The notes beneath the pieces were generated by a model that did no database searches, was not told where the DNA came from, and saw only the letters and a list, made by a program, of their open reading frames with translations. Positions 24,720 through 32,097 of a DNA stretch of 37,583 nucleotides are shown piece after piece. A program made the translations under genes and the position numbers. Source of the DNA: Paenibacillus doosanensis (lineage in GTDB: Bacteria > Bacillota > Bacilli > Paenibacillales > NBRC-103111); NCBI RefSeq assembly GCF_025060755.1, contig NZ_JANYUY010000068.1, positions 1-37,583 on the forward strand, in the 5' to 3' direction. Every line of letters begins with the position of its first letter. Positions within the stretch are counted from its first letter, which is position 1.

Positions 24720-26294
24720 TTATTCGATTCGGAACCAGTCGAAATCGGCATAGCCTCGGCCCGCCGCTTCGCTTGGATGCTGCCGGAGGCAGAACAAGCC
24801 GAGCTTGGCGCCGACCCAGTGTCCCGGCACAGCCTCGAAGCGATCGCCGACGGAGATGTACGTTTCCCCGTCCAGGCTGTACTGAAACGTGCACTGCGCC
24901 TCCAGTACGATGCGGACCCGCAAATAAACCGTGCCGGCGCCGGCCGGCAGCGCGATCGTCTCCGCCACTTCCTCCGAAGAGCCCTGCTTATTGCCCGAGC
25001 CTTTGACAAACAGCAGCTGCACGCCTTCCCCCGTCGACTCCAGCGCCACATAACGGTATTCATGTCCGAATACGGTTAGTCCCGCCCGTTCATGAGGGGC
25101 GCCCGGCACGAACTCCAGCTTCGCCGTTGCGGTCAGAACGGGAGCGGGCAGCTTCTGGCTGACCATGCTTCTGACGTCGTAGAACGTCGTCGCGCCTTCG
25201 GGCAGCGGCTCCGCGTACAAGCGCAGACGGCTCTTCCTCGCGTCGAGCGAATACCACTCGGCTCGATGGTTCGTCTGCCACTGCCACTGCAGACCGAGCT
25301 TGCCATCCTCGAACTCGTCGCTCGTCGCCGGCACGGCAAACGGATGCTCCGCGCCCACGTTCGGCTTCCGGTAAGTGAGCACCGGCTCGCCGATCCCGTC
25401 TCCGTTCGTATCGATCCCCATCACCGGCCAGTCGTTCTCCCAGTTCATCGGCTGCAAGTGCGCGATCCGCCCGTAAGCTTCCCGGTCCTGAAAATGCAGG
25501 AACCACGATTCGCCGGATTCCAGCTCCACATAGCCTCCCTGATGCGGCCCGTTCACGATCGAATCTCCTTGATGGAGCACGATCCGGTCTTCGTACGGAC
25601 CGAAAATATGACGGGAACGAAGAATCGTCTGCCAGCCGGTCGAGACGCCTCCTGCCGGAGCAAAGATGTAGTAATAGCCGCTGCGCTTGTACAGCTTCGG
25701 CCCTTCCAGCGTCTCGTGGTTCTGCGTTCCGTCGAACACGATACGCCCTTCGTCGAGCAGGCTTTTGCCGTCCGGGCTCATCTTGCAAATGCTGAGCTTG
25801 CTTTTAATGCCGCAGCGGCTTTTGGCGAACGCATGGACCAAATACGCCTGGCCGTCCTCATCCCAGAACGGGCATGTATCGATCCAGCCTTTGACTTCTT
25901 TCACCAAATGCAGCGGGGTCCACGGTCCGGCCGGATCGGTCGCCGTCGTCATAAATACCCCTTCGTCTGGGGCTCCGAAATAAATCCAGTATTTCCCATC
26001 GTGATAACGGAGACTTGGCGCCCAAACGCCGTCTCCGTGCCTTACGTTCTCGTAGCCTTCAGGCAGCTCCCGGATCGCATGTCCGATCAAGGTCCAGTTG
26101 ACCAAGTCCTTCGAATGCAGGATAGGCAGTCCCGGCGTGCTGCTGAAGCTGGAGGCGGTCATGTAGAAGTCTTCGCCTACGCGGATCACGTCCGGATCGG
26201 AATAATCGGCGTAGATGATCGGATTGCGGTAAGTGCCGTCGCCCAAGTCGGCATACCATACCGGTTTTTGCGTATTGCTGGCGCTTATGCTCAT
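24720..26294 (-). CDS. GH43 glycoside hydrolase (beta-xylosidase / arabinofuranosidase type)
   Basis: A 524-residue enzyme with an N-terminal five-bladed beta-propeller and a C-terminal beta-sandwich of about 190 residues (the DUF1349-like domain usual in XynB-type GH43). The three catalytic carboxylates are visible: Asp33 in YSDPDV (base), an Asp in WIDTCPFWDEDG near 139 (pKa modulator) and a Glu in ETLEGPKL near 197 (acid). There is no signal peptide, so it works inside the cell on imported oligosaccharides, probably arabinose- or xylose-decorated pectin side chains. It follows the GH28 gene by 39 nt in one operon. Exact linkage specificity cannot be read from sequence. Confidence 0.9.
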   Translation of the reverse strand: MSISASNTQKPVWYADLGDGTYRNPIIYADYSDPDVIRVGEDFYMTASSFSSTPGLPILHSKDLVNWTLIGHAIRELPEGYENVRHGDGVWAPSLRYHDGKYWIYFGAPDEGVFMTTATDPAGPWTPLHLVKEVKGWIDTCPFWDEDGQAYLVHAFAKSRCGIKSKLSICKMSPDGKSLLDEGRIVFDGTQNHETLEGPKLYKRSGYYYIFAPAGGVSTGWQTILRSRHIFGPYEDRIVLHQGDSIVNGPHQGGYVELESGESWFLHFQDREAYGRIAHLQPMNWENDWPVMGIDTNGDGIGEPVLTYRKPNVGAEHPFAVPATSDEFEDGKLGLQWQWQTNHRAEWYSLDARKSRLRLYAEPLPEGATTFYDVRSMVSQKLPAPVLTATAKLEFVPGAPHERAGLTVFGHEYRYVALESTGEGVQLLFVKGSGNKQGSSEEVAETIALPAGAGTVYLRVRIVLEAQCTFQYSLDGETYISVGDRFEAVPGHWVGAKLGLFCLRQHPSEAAGRGYADFDWFRIE

Positions 26295-26333
26295 GATATG
26301 AAAATCTCCTTTTTTTTATTGAGGATGGATGAT

Positions 26334-27785
26334 TCATCGGACTGCCGCTTCGCTCGCGTCGACAAAACGGATGCCTCGGCTGTTATGCTCCCGGTATGCC
26401 GGCCCGGTCCGCGCTATTATTTTCACATCGCGAAACAGCACATCCTCGGCGTCGATACAGGCCAGTCCTTCCTCCGACGAGACGGTCACGCGCTCGAACT
26501 TCAGACGCTGCAGCGCCCTCTCCGGAAGCCCGCGGAGAAAGATGCCTTGACGCGCTCCCAGACAGCAAGTGTCGGTTATCGTAATGTCGCGGAAGCAGGG
26601 GGTTCCCTCCGTTACCGGGGCCGGCGCGGCATAATCGTCCTGAATTTCGTAATACATGTCGAAGACGATGCCGCTTTTCTCAATATCTTTCATCCTGACG
26701 TTGGAAATACGGATGTTCTCGACGATCCCGCCGCGGCCCCGCGTGCTCTTGAAGCGCAGCCCGTTATCGGTGCCGATAAACATGCAATCGCTCACCTCGA
26801 TATGCCGGATGCCTCCGGACATTTCGCTGCCTACCGTAAATCCGCCGTGGCCGTGATATACGATGCAGTTGCGGATCGTCACGTATTCCGTCGGCACGCC
26901 GGTGCGGCGGCCCTGCTCGTTCTTGCCGGACTTCAGACATATCGCATCGTCGCCGACATCGAAGAAGCAATCGTGTATATTCGCGTAGCGGCAGGAATCG
27001 AGGTCCAGACCGTCTCCGTTCACCGAATGCCATGGATTGCGGACCGTTACGCGGCGGATAGTGACATGCTCGCATAAGCGGGGATGCAGGCACCAGCTTC
27101 CCGAATTTTGAAACGTCGGCCCGTCGAGCAGAACGCCGCTGCAGCCGGTGAGACCGACCAGCACGGGGCGCAAATACACTTTGTAAGGCTCGTACAGGGC
27201 GATATCCATCAGCCCGTTAGCCTGCAGCGCCTCCGTCGCCCGCCTGCCTTCGCTCGCCTCCCGCGTGGGCCACCACAATCCGCCGCCGTCTACGACGCCG
27301 CCTTGCGAGATCCGTTCGTTCCACTGGCGTTCCGTCATTTTATGCTTCTTCACGCATCGCCACGCATCGCCCGAGCCGTCAAACACGCCGCCGCCGGTGA
27401 CAGCAATATCCGTCAAGTTTTCTCCGTAGATAGGGGGCATCGCCCGCACCGCATCCAAACCTTCATAGTTGCTGCGTATAAGCGGGTAATCGTCAAAGCT
27501 CCGGCTGAAAGTGACGAGCGCCCCTTGCTCCGCATGAAGTCTTATTTTGCTTCGCAGCCGTATGGGCCCGGTCAGCCATATTCCTGCCGGAATCACTACC
27601 GTCCCGCCCCCGCCTGCCGAGCATGCCTCGATGGCGTCTTGGAATGCCTTGGTATTGTCGGTTATTCCGTCGCCCTTCGCGCCGAAATCGGTTACAACCC
27701 AAGCGCTATCGGGAAAGACGGGGATACGGACCTCCTTCATCGAACCGGTCGCAGGTTCGGAACCGGCGATTTGCTGCTCTGTCAT
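26334..27785 (-). CDS. GH28 polygalacturonase / rhamnogalacturonan hydrolase
   Basis: A 483-residue right-handed beta-helix hydrolase of family GH28. The N-terminal WVVTDFGAKGDGITDNTKAF block is the usual beta-helix cap. The catalytic motifs are NGDGLDLDS (NTD-like), VGDDAICLKSG (double Asp), GHGGFTVGSE (His) and RFKSTRGRGG (Arg/Lys substrate site), all present and in order. It lacks a signal peptide, which fits a cytoplasmic exo-acting enzyme cutting galacturonic acid from imported oligomers. It is first gene of an operon with GH43. The start has AGGAG 7 nt upstream. Exo versus endo action is inferred from context. Confidence 0.92.
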   Translation of the reverse strand: MTEQQIAGSEPATGSMKEVRIPVFPDSAWVVTDFGAKGDGITDNTKAFQDAIEACSAGGGGTVVIPAGIWLTGPIRLRSKIRLHAEQGALVTFSRSFDDYPLIRSNYEGLDAVRAMPPIYGENLTDIAVTGGGVFDGSGDAWRCVKKHKMTERQWNERISQGGVVDGGGLWWPTREASEGRRATEALQANGLMDIALYEPYKVYLRPVLVGLTGCSGVLLDGPTFQNSGSWCLHPRLCEHVTIRRVTVRNPWHSVNGDGLDLDSCRYANIHDCFFDVGDDAICLKSGKNEQGRRTGVPTEYVTIRNCIVYHGHGGFTVGSEMSGGIRHIEVSDCMFIGTDNGLRFKSTRGRGGIVENIRISNVRMKDIEKSGIVFDMYYEIQDDYAAPAPVTEGTPCFRDITITDTCCLGARQGIFLRGLPERALQRLKFERVTVSSEEGLACIDAEDVLFRDVKIIARTGPAYREHNSRGIRFVDASEAAVR

Positions 27786-27950
27786 CGTGAAGCTCCTTTG
27801 TTATCTAGTGTGCCAAACCTCTATTGATGTATTTCAAAGCTGACTCGCCGCCCATATAGAGGCAGGTTTATTCGCCACCTTATTGTATAGCAATCCATCC
27901 GGACGGTTCTACACAATACATGCTCAGATCGCAGGAACTTGACAATTCTT

Positions 27951-27965
27951 GCGCTTTGAAAGCGC
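27951..27965. promoter_or_regulatory. perfect dyad GCGCTTT-G-AAAGCGC
   Basis: Fifteen nt with a perfect 7-1-7 inverted repeat in the region shared by two divergent promoters. It resembles an operator. It contains cre-like AAAGCGC cores but does not fit the full cre consensus. Confidence 0.4.
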
Positions 27966-27996
27966 GGGTTCCCACGCTTTTCGCACGGATCGCCGC

Positions 27997-28025
27997 TTGA
28001 CGTTTCTGTATCCGGAAACCATTAT
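27997..28025 (+). promoter_or_regulatory. possible promoter of the M20 peptidase gene
   Basis: TTGACG (27997-28002), 17-nt spacer, CATTAT (28020-28025). The overlapping TATGAT is a better -10, but the spacer would then be 20 nt. Confidence 0.4.
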
Positions 28026-28042
28026 GATATAGTAGAAGAAAC

Positions 28043-28075
28043 TGCGGAAGCAGCTTTATCGAAGCCGCTTCCGCA
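28043..28075 (+). promoter_or_regulatory. strong hairpin in the peptidase leader
   Basis: TGCGGAAGC pairs perfectly with GCTTCCGCA, and the loop holds a further GCTT/AAGC helix, giving 13 pairs with one internal mismatch. No T-run follows, so it is not a standard terminator. It lies about 50 nt before the start codon. Confidence 0.5.
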
Positions 28076-28126
28076 AGCTTCAGCATATTTACGCGCCAAA
28101 AAATGAGTATTCGAGGTGAGCTGTTC

Positions 28127-29503
28127 ATGGATTCCCAGCTTCAATCCTATTTATCCGAACACCGGGAGCGGCATTTGGCCGAATTGATCGAATTTGTCCG
28201 CATTCCCAGCATTAGCGCCAGCACGGAGCATAAGCCCGATATGCTCAAAGCCGCCGAGTGGCTGGCGGATGCGCTGCGCCGGGCCGGACTGGAGCATGTC
28301 GAGGTGCTGTCTACGGCAGGCCATCCCGTCGTCTACGGCGACTGGCTGCATGCGCCGGGCCAGCCGACCGCGCTGATCTACGGCCACTATGACGTGCAGC
28401 CGGCCGATCCCCTTGAACAATGGGAGACGCCGCCGTTCGAGCCCGTTATCCGCGACGGCAAGCTGTACGGCCGCGGCGCCACGGACGATAAGGCGCAGCT
28501 TTATACACATGTGAAGACCGTGGAAGCCTATTTGAACACGATAGGCACGCTGCCGGTGAACGTAAAGTTCTGCATCGAGGGCGAAGAGGAGATCGCCAGT
28601 CCCAGCCTTCCCGCTTTCCTGGAAGCGCAAGCCGAGCGGCTGAAGGCCGATGCGATCGTCATCTCCGACGGTCCGATGCATGATGAAGGCGCGCCTTCCA
28701 TCTGCTACGGATTAAGAGGCCTATGCGGGTTCCAGCTCGATATTCAGGGAGCGAAGAACGATCTGCATTCCGGCTTGTACGGCGGCGGCGTAGCCAATCC
28801 GGCGACCGCTCTCGTGCAGCTGCTTGCCTCCATGCGCGGCGACGACGGCCATATTGCGATCGAAGGCTTCTACGACGGGGTGAACGAGCTGTCCGAGGCG
28901 GAGCGCGCCGCGTTCCGCGAGCTGGCGCTCGACGATGCGAAGCAGGCGAAGGAACTCGCCGTGCCGGAGCTGACCGGGGAAGTCGGCTTCTCGTTCCTGG
29001 AGCGGACGACGGCAAGGCCGACGCTGGAGATCAACGGCATATACGGGGGCTACCAAGGCGAGGGACTGAAGCCGATCGTTCCGTCGACGGCGGGCGCCAA
29101 GATCTCCTGCAGGCTGGTCGACCACCAGGACCCGGATCAGATCATGAAGCGGATCGAGGCGCACATTAAGAAGCATAAGCCGGCCGGCGTCACCGTCAAG
29201 GTGCAGCAGACGCACCGCGGCAAGCCGTTCTACATCTCGCCCGAGCATCCGTATATCCAGGCGGCCGCCAAAGCATACGAAGACGGCTTCGGCAAAGAGC
29301 CCGTCTATATTCGCAGCGGCGGCTCGATCCCGATCGTCGAAGTGTTCTCCCGCGTTCTGGGAGCCCCCGTCGTCATGATGGATTTCGGCCTGCCCGGCGA
29401 AAATATGCATGCCCCGAACGAGCATTTTCATCTGGACAATTTCGACCGCGGCATCGCCACGTTATGCCGTTACTGGCAGGAGCTGCAGTCCAGCGGCAAA
29501 TAG
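28127..29503 (+). CDS. M20 family metallopeptidase (dipeptidase)
   Basis: A 458-residue cytoplasmic zinc peptidase of the M20/CNDP-like dipeptidase group. Metal and catalytic motifs are complete: GHYDVQP (His86 with catalytic Asp), GRGATDDKAQ (bridging Asp), CIEGEEEIASP (catalytic Glu pair) and, near the C-terminus, NEHFHLDN (last His). The insertion between them is the lid/dimerisation domain. ATG 28127 is preferred to ATG 28103 because GAGGTGAG lies 6 nt before it. It stands as a single gene between a promoter and a terminator. It probably hydrolyses dipeptides or related amides; the specificity is unknown. Confidence 0.9.
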   Translation: MDSQLQSYLSEHRERHLAELIEFVRIPSISASTEHKPDMLKAAEWLADALRRAGLEHVEVLSTAGHPVVYGDWLHAPGQPTALIYGHYDVQPADPLEQWETPPFEPVIRDGKLYGRGATDDKAQLYTHVKTVEAYLNTIGTLPVNVKFCIEGEEEIASPSLPAFLEAQAERLKADAIVISDGPMHDEGAPSICYGLRGLCGFQLDIQGAKNDLHSGLYGGGVANPATALVQLLASMRGDDGHIAIEGFYDGVNELSEAERAAFRELALDDAKQAKELAVPELTGEVGFSFLERTTARPTLEINGIYGGYQGEGLKPIVPSTAGAKISCRLVDHQDPDQIMKRIEAHIKKHKPAGVTVKVQQTHRGKPFYISPEHPYIQAAAKAYEDGFGKEPVYIRSGGSIPIVEVFSRVLGAPVVMMDFGLPGENMHAPNEHFHLDNFDRGIATLCRYWQELQSSGK

Positions 29504-29504
29504 C

Positions 29505-29552
29505 GATCAGGCCGTCCTCTGCCTAAGATACGGGCAGGGACGGCCTGATTTA
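29505..29552. terminator. bidirectional terminator after the peptidase gene
   Basis: The arms ATCAGGCCGTCC and GGACGGCCTGAT are interrupted only by a short inner helix (CTGCC/GGCAG) and an 8-nt loop. The hairpin lies between convergent genes and can serve both. Confidence 0.8.
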
Positions 29553-29568
29553 TGCTTGCCTATGAAAA

Positions 29569-30228
29569 TCAATGAATCTCAATCGATTTAATTAACCGGT
29601 TCTGTTCGATAAACGATAAAAACTCCTCGACGCCGTAAGCCCCCGGCAGTCTTACCAGCATAACCAGATGGATCAGATCGTCGGAATGCTCCTCCACCTG
29701 CAGGCTGAGCACGGCGATATTTTTTTGCTTCAGCATTTGCTGTACGCCTTCCATGCATCCCGCCATATTGACGACCTGCATCGTGACTTGTTCCGTCTTC
29801 GGAGAAGCCAGCCAATTGAATTTGCGGTGCAAAATGATTTGCGCCAAAATAATGATTACGGTCGCTCCGCCGCCCATCAGAAACATCCCCGAACCGATAG
29901 CCATGCCAATGCCCGCCGTAGCCCAAATGCCCGCCGCCGTCGTCAAGCCTTTAACCGTATGCTTATGCATAAAGATCATTCCGGCGCCGAGAAAGCCCAC
30001 TCCGCTTACAATTTGCGCGGCGACGCGGGACGGGTCGAGCGAAAGATTAGCCCAGCCGATTTGATCCTGAAAGCCGTACTTGGAGATCACCATCATTAAG
30101 GATGCCCCGATCGCTACGACAAAATGGGTTCGTATCCCCGCTTCTTTCATCCGGTTTTTGCGTTCATAGCCGATCAGCGCCCCGCAAATTCCGGCGATAA
30201 TGACCCGAACCAAGTAATAATATTCCAT
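29569..30228 (-). CDS. MgtC/SapB family membrane protein
   Basis: A 219-residue membrane protein. The first 140 residues contain about four transmembrane helices with the MgtC signatures GALIGYERKNR and GVGFLGAGMIF plus AAGIWATAGIGMA. The C-terminal 75 residues form a soluble ACT-like domain (TMQVVNMAGCMEGVQQMLK onward). MgtC proteins affect magnesium and phosphate homeostasis and inhibit ATP synthase in some pathogens; in soil Firmicutes the role is not settled. It is preceded by 28 nt and a GGAGGAG site after a small gene that itself looks like an ACT domain, so the two form an operon. No M-box riboswitch was found upstream. Confidence 0.9.
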   Translation of the reverse strand: MEYYYLVRVIIAGICGALIGYERKNRMKEAGIRTHFVVAIGASLMMVISKYGFQDQIGWANLSLDPSRVAAQIVSGVGFLGAGMIFMHKHTVKGLTTAAGIWATAGIGMAIGSGMFLMGGGATVIIILAQIILHRKFNWLASPKTEQVTMQVVNMAGCMEGVQQMLKQKNIAVLSLQVEEHSDDLIHLVMLVRLPGAYGVEEFLSFIEQNRLIKSIEIH

Positions 30229-30256
30229 TCCCAGTGCTCCTCCTGTTCTATTCCCG

Positions 30257-30664
30257 TTACCGTCCTTTCGCTTCCACCCATAACACTTGCTTCATCCGGA
30301 CGATTTGCTCAAGCGCCGCAAGCACCGTTTCGAGCTGATCCGCCCTGATCCGGAAGCGCACATGCGAAACCGGCGCCTCCAAAGCCGCCCTTTGTCCCTC
30401 GTCCAGCGCGCTCGCGCTCTCTACTTGAATGCCGTATTCCTCGAATATCGAGAGGATCGCGGCCATCGCGTGAGACTCCTCTACCAAACGGACGGTTACC
30501 GTTTGCTGCAAAGCCAATATTGGCCGGCTCCAGGGTTTCGCGGAATGCGCTCTAACGAACGCCCCTGCGGCCATCACTCCGACAGCGTTCATCCAAAACG
30601 CAGAAAATCGTTTTCCTTCCATGGACTCATTGAACTGGTGAACCATATGAACTATGGTATGCAC
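30257..30664 (-). CDS. small ACT-domain-like protein, upstream of MgtC
   Basis: A 135-residue protein starting at GTG with GGAGG 9 nt upstream. Residues about 25-40 are mildly hydrophobic (FWMNAVGVMAAGAFV). Residues 53-135 have the beta-alpha-beta pattern of an ACT domain (TVTVRLVEESHAMAAILSIF, then VSHVRFRIRADQLETVLAAL), resembling the C-terminal domain of MgtC-family proteins. It is cotranscribed with the MgtC gene. It may be a regulatory subunit or a degenerate remnant of a duplicated MgtC that lost its membrane part; good ribosome binding and intact frame favour a working gene. The assignment rests on pattern only. Confidence 0.6.
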   Translation of the reverse strand: MHTIVHMVHQFNESMEGKRFSAFWMNAVGVMAAGAFVRAHSAKPWSRPILALQQTVTVRLVEESHAMAAILSIFEEYGIQVESASALDEGQRAALEAPVSHVRFRIRADQLETVLAALEQIVRMKQVLWVEAKGR

Positions 30665-30693
30665 GAGACGACGCCTCCTTCCCGGAAAACCGT

Positions 30694-30707
30694 TGTAAGC
30701 GCTGTCC
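30694..30707. promoter_or_regulatory. candidate cre (CcpA) site in the MgtC operon leader
   Basis: TGTAAGCGCTGTCC matches 13 of 14 positions of TGWAANCGNTNWCA. It lies downstream of the predicted transcription start of the ACT-like/MgtC operon, where CcpA binding would block elongation. Confidence 0.45.
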
Positions 30708-30785
30708 AGCGGGCGCGCCCGTTATCCCTCGAACGCTTTTTTCTCCATTGTCTCCATCGCCCTCGGGGAACTTCCGGTTTTCAAT

Positions 30786-30814
30786 ATTATAGGGAAATCC
30801 CCCTGCTTAAGAAA
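30786..30814 (-). promoter_or_regulatory. possible promoter of the ACT-like/MgtC operon
   Basis: Minus-strand TATAAT (30786-30791) is a perfect -10; the -35 at the right 17-nt spacing is TTTCTT (30809-30814), which is weak. Confidence 0.45.
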
Positions 30815-31044
30815 TCCTCTATTTTAAAGGAATGGTTTTAAATATTAAGATCGAGCTGATGTGCACGTGAAACTTTTGTCTATCCTGTAAATTCACCGGA
30901 ACATTTCTTTTTTATGCAAAAAAAGACGCGGGTTCTGCAAATTCGGTCTTATCGAAACGGATCAAGTATTTCTGAAAAAAGGGATCGAGTGCGTCATTTT
31001 ACAAAAGACGTTGATTGGATCCGTTCAAGATTATTTGAACAGAG

Positions 31045-31079
31045 AAAAAACGGGCACCCGAACGCTACCGGATGCCCGA
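31045..31079 (-). terminator. terminator of the nicotianamine-synthase-like gene
   Basis: The minus-strand stem CGGGCATCCG/CGGGTGCCCG with a short loop is followed by TTTTTT, about 25 nt after the stop codon. Confidence 0.85.
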
Positions 31080-31101
31080 TCTATCTGAACAGTCAGCCAC
31101 T

Positions 31102-31923
31102 TTAACCGACCACATGCCTCATCGCAAACCTCATGGCTTCGGCCTTCTCCAAAATCATCGTGTCGTAAATCGATTGCTCCTGACTGATCGGCGTTTGCAC
31201 CCACTCCTCGGAGAAGCTCTCCTCCAGCGGATAATTGAATACGGACTTGAGTCCGTTGCCGTAGCGCAAAATAATTTTCGCCGCCGGGTTCATCGTATCC
31301 CGCAGCTCCTGAATCACTTCCAGCTTGTTTTTGACCAGAGACGCGATCCATATATGCGTAGCCTGCTTCACGAAGTCCAACTCCCGCAAGCTTTGATTGG
31401 AAAACGATACGAGCGAATCCAGTCCGGACGCCTCAGCCACTCTCCGGCCCAATATGACGGCCTCCATGTCAATGTCAACGCACATCACTTCGACACACAG
31501 CTCTTTGGCGATAGTCAAGGCCGATACGGGCAGCGCTCCCGAGCCGATGAACAGCACCTTCGACGTTGGACCCATTCCGAAAGGGGAGATTTCCTGTTTA
31601 ACGGAATGAGACAGCATCTCCAAATAACGGCTGATGTCCAGCTCTCTTCTGCAAATGCAATGCGACTGGTATTTTTCCACATCGCACAGCGCCTTGACCG
31701 AGGATTCTCTCAGCTCCGCCGAATGATCGCTGATCTCCGGATGGCTCGCCCATTGATTCCAGCGCTTTTTGTTTTTCTCGCAATTCATGAATTGACATAG
31801 ATGATCCAATTTATGTTGAAGCAGCTCGAAGCAGCCGCAATCTTGCTTGGAGTAATAGGTCAATTCTTTTATCTCATCGTCGAGCTTCTTAATGGACAGT
31901 AAAAACTCATCCTTGTCTTTCAT
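31102..31923 (-). CDS. nicotianamine synthase-like protein (CntL type)
   Basis: A 273-residue protein of the nicotianamine synthase family, which transfers aminobutyrate units from S-adenosylmethionine; bacterial CntL enzymes do this on an amino acid such as histidine to begin opine metallophores (staphylopine, pseudopaline, bacillopaline). The helical N-terminal 110 residues precede a SAM-binding Rossmann core with FIGSGALPVSAL (127-132 is the GSGxLP loop) and the acidic end of strand 2, CVDID (150-152). The C-terminal RYGNG and Phe-Asn-Tyr-Pro segments match plant and archaeal enzymes in layout. GGAGG precedes the ATG. No CntM-like opine dehydrogenase or metallophore transporter is adjacent, so the product is uncertain. 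Confidence 0.82.
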   Translation of the reverse strand: MKDKDEFLLSIKKLDDEIKELTYYSKQDCGCFELLQHKLDHLCQFMNCEKNKKRWNQWASHPEISDHSAELRESSVKALCDVEKYQSHCICRRELDISRYLEMLSHSVKQEISPFGMGPTSKVLFIGSGALPVSALTIAKELCVEVMCVDIDMEAVILGRRVAEASGLDSLVSFSNQSLRELDFVKQATHIWIASLVKNKLEVIQELRDTMNPAAKIILRYGNGLKSVFNYPLEESFSEEWVQTPISQEQSIYDTMILEKAEAMRFAMRHVVG

Positions 31924-31961
31924 CCCGGTTCCTCCGTTTCACGTACACTCCTTCGCGCAAC

Positions 31962-31974
31962 AATAGTTACTATT
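31962..31974. promoter_or_regulatory. dyad AATAGT-T-ACTATT near the CntL-type gene
   Basis: A perfect 6-1-6 inverted repeat 39 nt upstream of the start codon. Its geometry recalls Fur/Zur-type 7-1-7 sites, but only about half the Fur consensus positions match. An operator role is plausible for a metallophore gene. Confidence 0.35.
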
Positions 31975-32031
31975 TACCAATTGATTCTAAAATATCCCTG
32001 TTTTCGCACCGGATTTCTTCTTTGCGGCAGT

Positions 32032-32061
32032 TTGAACGGCGGCGGCCCTGTCCGTTATAAT
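32032..32061 (+). promoter_or_regulatory. promoter of the YtkL-like hydrolase gene
   Basis: TTGAAC (32032-32037), 18-nt spacer, TATAAT (32056-32061), 36 nt before the start codon. Confidence 0.7.
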
Positions 32062-32097
32062 GAAGATATTGTCCAAATCTAATCATGAGGTGAGAGT

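Larger units (their letters stand above)
27786..28126. other. divergent regulatory region between GH28 and peptidase genes
   Basis: 341 nt without a gene. It contains a -10-like TATACAAT for the minus-strand operon with no strong -35, a perfect 7-1-7 dyad at 27951-27965, a promoter for the plus-strand peptidase gene and a strong hairpin in that gene's leader. Confidence 0.6.
30665..31101. other. intergenic region, promoter side of the MgtC operon
   Basis: 437 nt. From right to left it holds the terminator of the nicotianamine-synthase-like gene, an AT-rich stretch, the promoter of the ACT-like/MgtC operon and a cre-like site in the leader. A 63-codon plus-strand frame (30914-31105) lacks a ribosome binding site and runs through the terminator. 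Confidence 0.6.

Noticed and set aside
30665-31040. An M-box magnesium riboswitch upstream of the MgtC operon
   Set aside because: None of the conserved M-box core blocks could be found in the leader; only a promoter and a cre-like site are visible.
30914-31105. A 63-codon plus-strand ORF
   Set aside because: It has no Shine-Dalgarno sequence and runs through the terminator and the stop end of the minus-strand nicotianamine-synthase-like gene.
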